DNA of 7,741 nucleotides from DATKZH01 sp964505295. Its GTDB lineage: Bacteria; Planctomycetota; Planctomycetia; Pirellulales; Thermoguttaceae. The notes under the pieces are model-generated. The model saw nothing but the letters and a program-made list of their open reading frames with translations, ran no database searches and was not told the DNA's origin. Made by a program: the position numbers and the translations under genes. Shown here in pieces: positions 4,892-7,741 of the stretch; the first letter of the stretch is position 1, and every line of letters begins with the position of its first letter. The stretch is from assembly GCA_964505295.1 (NCBI GenBank), contig CAZDHR010000345.1:1-7741 (forward strand), in the 5' to 3' direction.

Positions 4892-6211
4892 TCACCGAGC
4901 CCGCGATCTCCTCCGCCCGAGCAAGCGATAGATGTTCTGCGGGCGCTGGATCATCAGGCGCAGCTCGTCCTCGACGACTTCGTAGCTGAAGAACTGGCTG
5001 GCGACTTCGTAGTTGTGCTCGACCATCTCCTCGCGATACCGGGCGTCGCTGAGAACGCGGTGGATTTCGTCGACCGTCTCGTCCGTGGGGAAGCCGTCGA
5101 ACAGGATCGGGCGCATCCCGACCGGCTCGATATCCGTGCGGTAGATGGCGTATCGGTTGCAGACGATCGGGCGTTTGTAGTAGACGGCCTCGAGAAACGC
5201 GTTGCCGAAGCCCTCGTACGTGGAAGGGTAAGCCACCAGATCGGCCTCGGGATAGACGTCGTGGACGGTGAACAGCTTCCGGCCGTCGGGCGCCGTGCCC
5301 CGCTGGTCGGCGATCCATCGGTCGGCGAAGATCACCTCCACGCGCAGAAGCTCGGCGAACTCGCGAATCCGCTTCGCGTACGCGTCGCCCTCATCGCCCG
5401 ACGCGTGCGTGATCACCAACTTGGCGCGATCCGGGGCGAGTCGCCGGGCAAGCTCGATCGAGTGCTCGATTCCTTTTCGCTCCACGACGCGCGTGGGCTG
5501 GAGGATCAGAAGATCGTCGTCGGTCACGCCGATCTCCCCGCGGAACTGCCGCGAGTAGTCGTCCGCCGGCGCCGGGGGATTGGCGAAATCCATCACGTTC
5601 GGAATGATCCGGCACGAAAGCCCGGTCCGCCGGCTGAACTCCTCCCCGGCCAGGCTGTTGATCACCACGTGCTGGATCTGCGGCAGCGCCGGGGGAAAAG
5701 CGTAACGCAGGATATCGTCCACCGCACTGACCAGAAACCGCTCGCGTTCCCAGAAGAAATCGTGGTGATGGGCCACGCAAGGGAGCCCCTGCTCCTGAAT
5801 CTCGGCGACCAGGGCCATCCCGAGCGGTAGGTTCATGGGAATGGTCAGGGCGTTTTCCACGATCAGGGCGTCCACACCCAACTGCTTGACCGCCGCGTTG
5901 AGCTTGTCGCGGAGGAGCAGGTCCATCTTGAGGAGGTCGTCGGTCAGCTCAGGCGTGCGGCGTTCCTTCTCAAACGCCCTCTCGGAGAGATCCAGGATCG
6001 CAGGATGGTTGAAGTGGGCTTCTTCGATGAGGAAGGTCCGCTCCGCGGGCCGGTCCGATTCCCCGGCGATGTAGCAGCACTCGATCCCCATCCTCTCGAT
6101 CACTTCCGCCCACTTGGCAATCTCCAGCGAGACGCCGTCCGTGCCGGCAATCCGCGTGGAGACAAAGGCAACTCGCTTCACCTCATATCGATACCGTGCT
6201 CTTGCGCTCAT
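4892..6211 (-). CDS. Glycosyltransferase family 4 (GT-B fold)
   Basis: The 439-residue product has the two-domain GT-B organisation. The N-terminal acceptor domain begins VKRVAFVSTRIAGTDGVSLE (11-30) and includes HHHDFFWERERF (148-159). The C-terminal donor domain has QPTRVVERKGIE (238-249), with the Arg and Lys that contact nucleotide phosphates in this family, and the E-x7-E motif EGFGNAFLE (333-341) after YPSTY. It therefore transfers a sugar from a nucleotide- or phospho-sugar with retention. No signal peptide or membrane helix is seen, so it is cytoplasmic. The TDGVSLE start recalls mannosylglucosylglycerate synthase-like enzymes that make compatible solutes, but I hold that only weakly against a glycan-building role. 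A strong AAGGAG (6217-6222) sits 5 nt before the ATG. The small membrane protein and channel genes lie upstream on the same strand, with an 83-nt gap to the nearer one. Confidence 0.9.
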   Translation of the reverse strand: MSARARYRYEVKRVAFVSTRIAGTDGVSLEIAKWAEVIERMGIECCYIAGESDRPAERTFLIEEAHFNHPAILDLSERAFEKERRTPELTDDLLKMDLLLRDKLNAAVKQLGVDALIVENALTIPMNLPLGMALVAEIQEQGLPCVAHHHDFFWERERFLVSAVDDILRYAFPPALPQIQHVVINSLAGEEFSRRTGLSCRIIPNVMDFANPPAPADDYSRQFRGEIGVTDDDLLILQPTRVVERKGIEHSIELARRLAPDRAKLVITHASGDEGDAYAKRIREFAELLRVEVIFADRWIADQRGTAPDGRKLFTVHDVYPEADLVAYPSTYEGFGNAFLEAVYYKRPIVCNRYAIYRTDIEPVGMRPILFDGFPTDETVDEIHRVLSDARYREEMVEHNYEVASQFFSYEVVEDELRLMIQRPQNIYRLLGRRRSRAR

Positions 6212-6294
6212 GACTTCTCCTTACACGGTCAAAAGCTCGCGCTTCACGGGCTCGACGTACGGCAGAATACCAAACGGTTCGCAATCCTCGCGAT

Positions 6295-6606
6295 CTAGCC
6301 CCGTTTCTTCGGACGGTACACGAGCCACAGGATCAGCCCGATCGGCCAGACGACCAGCGCGACCAGCAGCCACGGTTTCCCCCGGTTGGCGGCGTCCATC
6401 GCCGCCCACGCGATGCTGCCCACGTAGACGGCCGCGCAGATCAAGCCCAGCGCGACCAGGATGCCGATGAACAACATCGCCCGAGCGGCGTCCCCGGCCG
6501 TCGGCTCCTGGGCCAGAAGCGGTAGCCACAGGGCAAGCAAGGTAACGCTCCCGGCACAATCGCGTGCAGACCGAACGATCGGTTTTCTCCGCCTCGCCCA
6601 TCTCAT
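6295..6606 (-). CDS. Small membrane protein with PLDc_N-like transmembrane region
   Basis: The product has 103 residues. A basic start (RWARRRKP) leads into a hydrophobic stretch (about 19-33) ending near LLAQ, which looks like a signal peptide or first membrane helix. Two further helices follow at about 43-66 and 79-97, and the chain ends in YRPKKRG. The stretch AWAAMDAANRGKPWLLVALV (66-85), then VWPIGLILWLVYRP (86-99), resembles the two-helix module found at the N-terminus of cardiolipin synthases and in many stand-alone small proteins of unknown function. No catalytic residues are seen. A very good ribosome site, GGGGAGG (6612-6618), lies 5 nt before the ATG, which supports expression. It follows the channel gene by 27 nt and precedes the glycosyltransferase by 83 nt, so cotranscription is likely. 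Function unknown. Confidence 0.78.
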   Translation of the reverse strand: MRWARRRKPIVRSARDCAGSVTLLALWLPLLAQEPTAGDAARAMLFIGILVALGLICAAVYVGSIAWAAMDAANRGKPWLLVALVVWPIGLILWLVYRPKKRG

Positions 6607-6633
6607 CGAAACCTCCCCGACGAATCAAAGCCC

Positions 6634-7375
6634 TCAGGAATCGTCTCGGGCCGACTGGGATATGTGAAGCCCGACCAGCCGGGCGACCAGCACCGCGAGA
6701 TAGAGCTGACCGGTGACGGCCTCGGCGGCGGAGAGCATCCGCGCGGTTGCCGAGGCGGGCACGATGTCCCCGTAGCCCAGGGTGGTGAGCGTGACGAAGC
6801 TGTAGTAGATGGGGAAAATCGATTCCCCCCCCTCCGAAACGCATTTCCCCCTGCTCGTCGGCAAACCCGAACGTGAAGGACCCCGGCTCGAGGATCTCGA
6901 TCAGCGAATACGCCATGGACCAAAGCACGCCAAGCAGCAGGTAGACGCAAAGCGACGCGAAGATCGTATTGTACGTCACGCGCTGGTCGACGAAAAGGAA
7001 TTGCAGGATGACGACGATCGTGTAGACGAGGAAGGCGATGCTGAAGGCGTAGCTGGCCGCGAGCAGGCCGTCCCAGGCGATCATCAGGTTGAACTCGTAC
7101 AGCAAGATCCCCGGCACGGCCATCCACAAGGCAATCAACACCGAGCGGCGGCTCCGGCTCACGGCGAACACGGCCGAAAGCAGCACCACGCAGAACAGCG
7201 TGGTCACGGTGATCTTCGAGAGCATCGGGGGCCAGATGGGCGCGAGGAGTCGCACCACGGGAGTCCAAAGCAGCAGCAGGATCAACGCGCAGAGCAAAAC
7301 GTCGAAGCGGTGGTTCCGCATCGCGGTCAGCCATCGCGCCGTCAGGCGGAACGCAGGGTGGCGATCGGCTCCCAT
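6634..7375 (-). pseudogene. Two-transmembrane-pore (Ion_trans_2-type) potassium channel gene, frameshifted at a G8 run
   Basis: From the ATG at 7375 one frame encodes five hydrophobic helices (about residues 24-44, 54-73, 79-99, 108-128, 136-158) and then EPGSFTFG, the usual approach to a pore. It then hits eight G (complement of 6825-6832). The continuation, SIFPIYYSFVTLTTLGYGD with the potassium selectivity filter TLGYGD followed by an inner helix and a stop at 6634, is in another frame. Removing one G joins both into a coherent 246-residue protein with the filter at 198-203. As written, the first frame runs on as meaningless Arg/Gly-rich sequence to 6221. The defect may be a base-calling error in the homopolymer, a real null allele, or a phase-variable or slippage site. 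GGAA (7383-7386) is a modest ribosome site; Met19 (7321) is an alternative start. No ligand-binding RCK or cyclic-nucleotide domain is present. Confidence 0.85.
6825..6832. repeat. Homopolymer C8 (G8 on the coding strand) at the channel frameshift
   Basis: Eight consecutive C on the given strand. The two halves of the channel gene meet in frame only if the run has seven. Runs of this length are prone to replication and transcription slippage and to sequencing error. Confidence 0.9.
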
Positions 7376-7501
7376 GAGACTATTCCGCGGGCTTCCCGTG
7401 TGGCTCGCCTCGGCCGAAGACCGGCTGTCGTGGACGATCGTCTACGGGCCGGCACCGATTGGTTATTTTACTGCGCCCGTCAAGTCTCGATAGGGGGAGC
7501 C

Positions 7502-7512
7502 GTGCCTGACAC
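7502..7512. repeat. Partial REP-like motif GTGCCTGACAC
   Basis: It differs by one base from GTGCCTGTCAC, the complement of the centre of the hairpin at 7669-7701. It lacks the A/T runs on both sides, so it may be a decayed copy of that repeat or coincidence. Confidence 0.3.
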
Positions 7513-7600
7513 AACTCCAATTCTGCGGAGACGTTGCGAGCAGCGAGGTCGGATTCGATCTGGTCAGTCCCGCGAGGCAAGCGGCCGTCCATGGTCTGGC

Positions 7601-7628
7601 TTGACCTTGGCCGACCGGGTGGTATTTT
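7601..7628 (+). promoter_or_regulatory. Possible sigma-70-type promoter reading rightward
   Basis: TTGACC (7601-7606) and TATTTT (7623-7628) are separated by 16 nt, a fair match to TTGACA / TATAAT. It would drive transcription through the hairpin at 7669-7701 and out of the window. Such matches are common by chance and the housekeeping consensus in this organism is unknown to me. Confidence 0.25.
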
Positions 7629-7668
7629 GATGACCATCCGATGGGGAGATGTGGCCGTGTGCGTCGCC

Positions 7669-7701
7669 GGAGAAAAAAGGTGACAGGCACCTTTTTTCTC
7701 C
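7669..7701. repeat. REP-like perfect hairpin with A6/T6 arms
   Basis: GGAGAAAAAAGGTG (7669-7682) and CACCTTTTTTCTCC (7688-7701) form a perfect 14-bp stem with loop ACAGG. An outer pair GTGCGTC (7659-7665) and GACGCAC (7720-7726) brackets it. The core AAGGTGACAGGCACCTT is of a kind I recall as widespread in bacterial genomes next to REP-associated tyrosine (Y1) transposase genes; no such gene is visible here. With its T6 in the 3' arm it could also act as a transcription terminator in either direction, although the T-run is inside the stem rather than after it. Confidence 0.75.
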
Positions 7702-7741
7702 AAGGCTTCGCCTCCTGGGGACGCACCCATCGCCGCGCGGC

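Larger units (their letters stand above)
7376..7741. other. Right-hand gap without a convincing gene
   Basis: Reading frames here are short or look like shadows. The stretch contains the weak ribosome site of the channel gene (7383-7386), an AT-rich patch (7464-7470), a partial REP-like motif (7502-7512), a possible rightward promoter (7601-7628) and a strong REP-like hairpin (7669-7701). The frame from the ATG at 7649 is open to the window edge, but it runs straight through the hairpin and is not supported. Confidence 0.5.

Noticed and set aside
4820..5830. Plus-strand reading frame of 336 codons opposite the family 4 glycosyltransferase
   Set aside because: It is antisense to a gene with clear GT-B motifs and its translation has no recognisable features.
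7464..7483. Minus-strand promoter for the channel gene built from TTGACG and TAAAAT
   Set aside because: The two hexamers are only 7 nt apart, too close for a sigma-70 promoter, and no alternative partner fits the 16-18 nt spacing.
6809..7630. Plus-strand reading frame of 273 codons opposite the channel gene
   Set aside because: Highly charged His/Arg/Asp-rich translation typical of a shadow of a hydrophobic membrane protein.
7641..7741. Short rightward gene starting at the ATG at 7641 or 7649
   Set aside because: Both frames run through the perfect hairpin at 7669-7701, and the translations are the kind generated by that repeat rather than a protein.

Overview
This is a GC-rich bacterial window whose repeats, flagellar switch-like gene and gene mix suggest a planctomycete (Pirellulales-like). 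The taxonomic call is inference. It rests mainly on dispersed palindromes with arms GTTCCCAAGCT / AGCTTGGGAAC, which I associate with planctomycete genomes; no rRNA or other marker gene is present.

Layout. Positions 1-824 (minus) hold most of a family 2 glycosyltransferase of the dolichol-phosphate-mannose-synthase type, cut by the left window edge. Positions 825-1414 are a divergent control region containing a 157-bp MITE-like element (921-1077). It has GTAA-type inverted ends and is flanked by a perfect 8-bp target duplication, the signature of the IS66 family. Positions 1415-3330 (plus) are a two-gene operon with an ATGA overlap: a GalU-type UTP--sugar-1-phosphate uridylyltransferase followed by a GHMP kinase that closely resembles plant glucuronokinase. 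Positions 3331-3617 are a convergent gap with three more palindromes. Position 3618 onward is entirely minus strand: a FliN/SpoA-domain protein (3618-4580) with a possible flagellar sigma-28 promoter upstream, a family 4 glycosyltransferase (4892-6211), a small membrane protein (6295-6606) and an ion-channel gene (6634-7375). The channel gene is frameshifted at a run of eight G just before its TLGYGD selectivity filter. Positions 7376-7741 have no convincing gene but end in a strong REP-like hairpin.

How the genes fit together. Three genes concern sugar activation or transfer to cell-surface or secreted glycans or small glycosides. The kinase/uridylyltransferase pair could turn free glucuronate into UDP-glucuronate, a salvage route best known from plants, and so supply glycosyltransferases such as those at either end. 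The channel, small membrane protein and family 4 glycosyltransferase are codirectional and may be cotranscribed. The FliN-like gene appears to be an isolated flagellar or export-switch component.

The most noteworthy items are the IS66-type MITE with nested palindromes, the plant-like glucuronokinase operon, the G8 frameshift in the channel and the candidate flagellar promoter before the orphan FliN-like gene.
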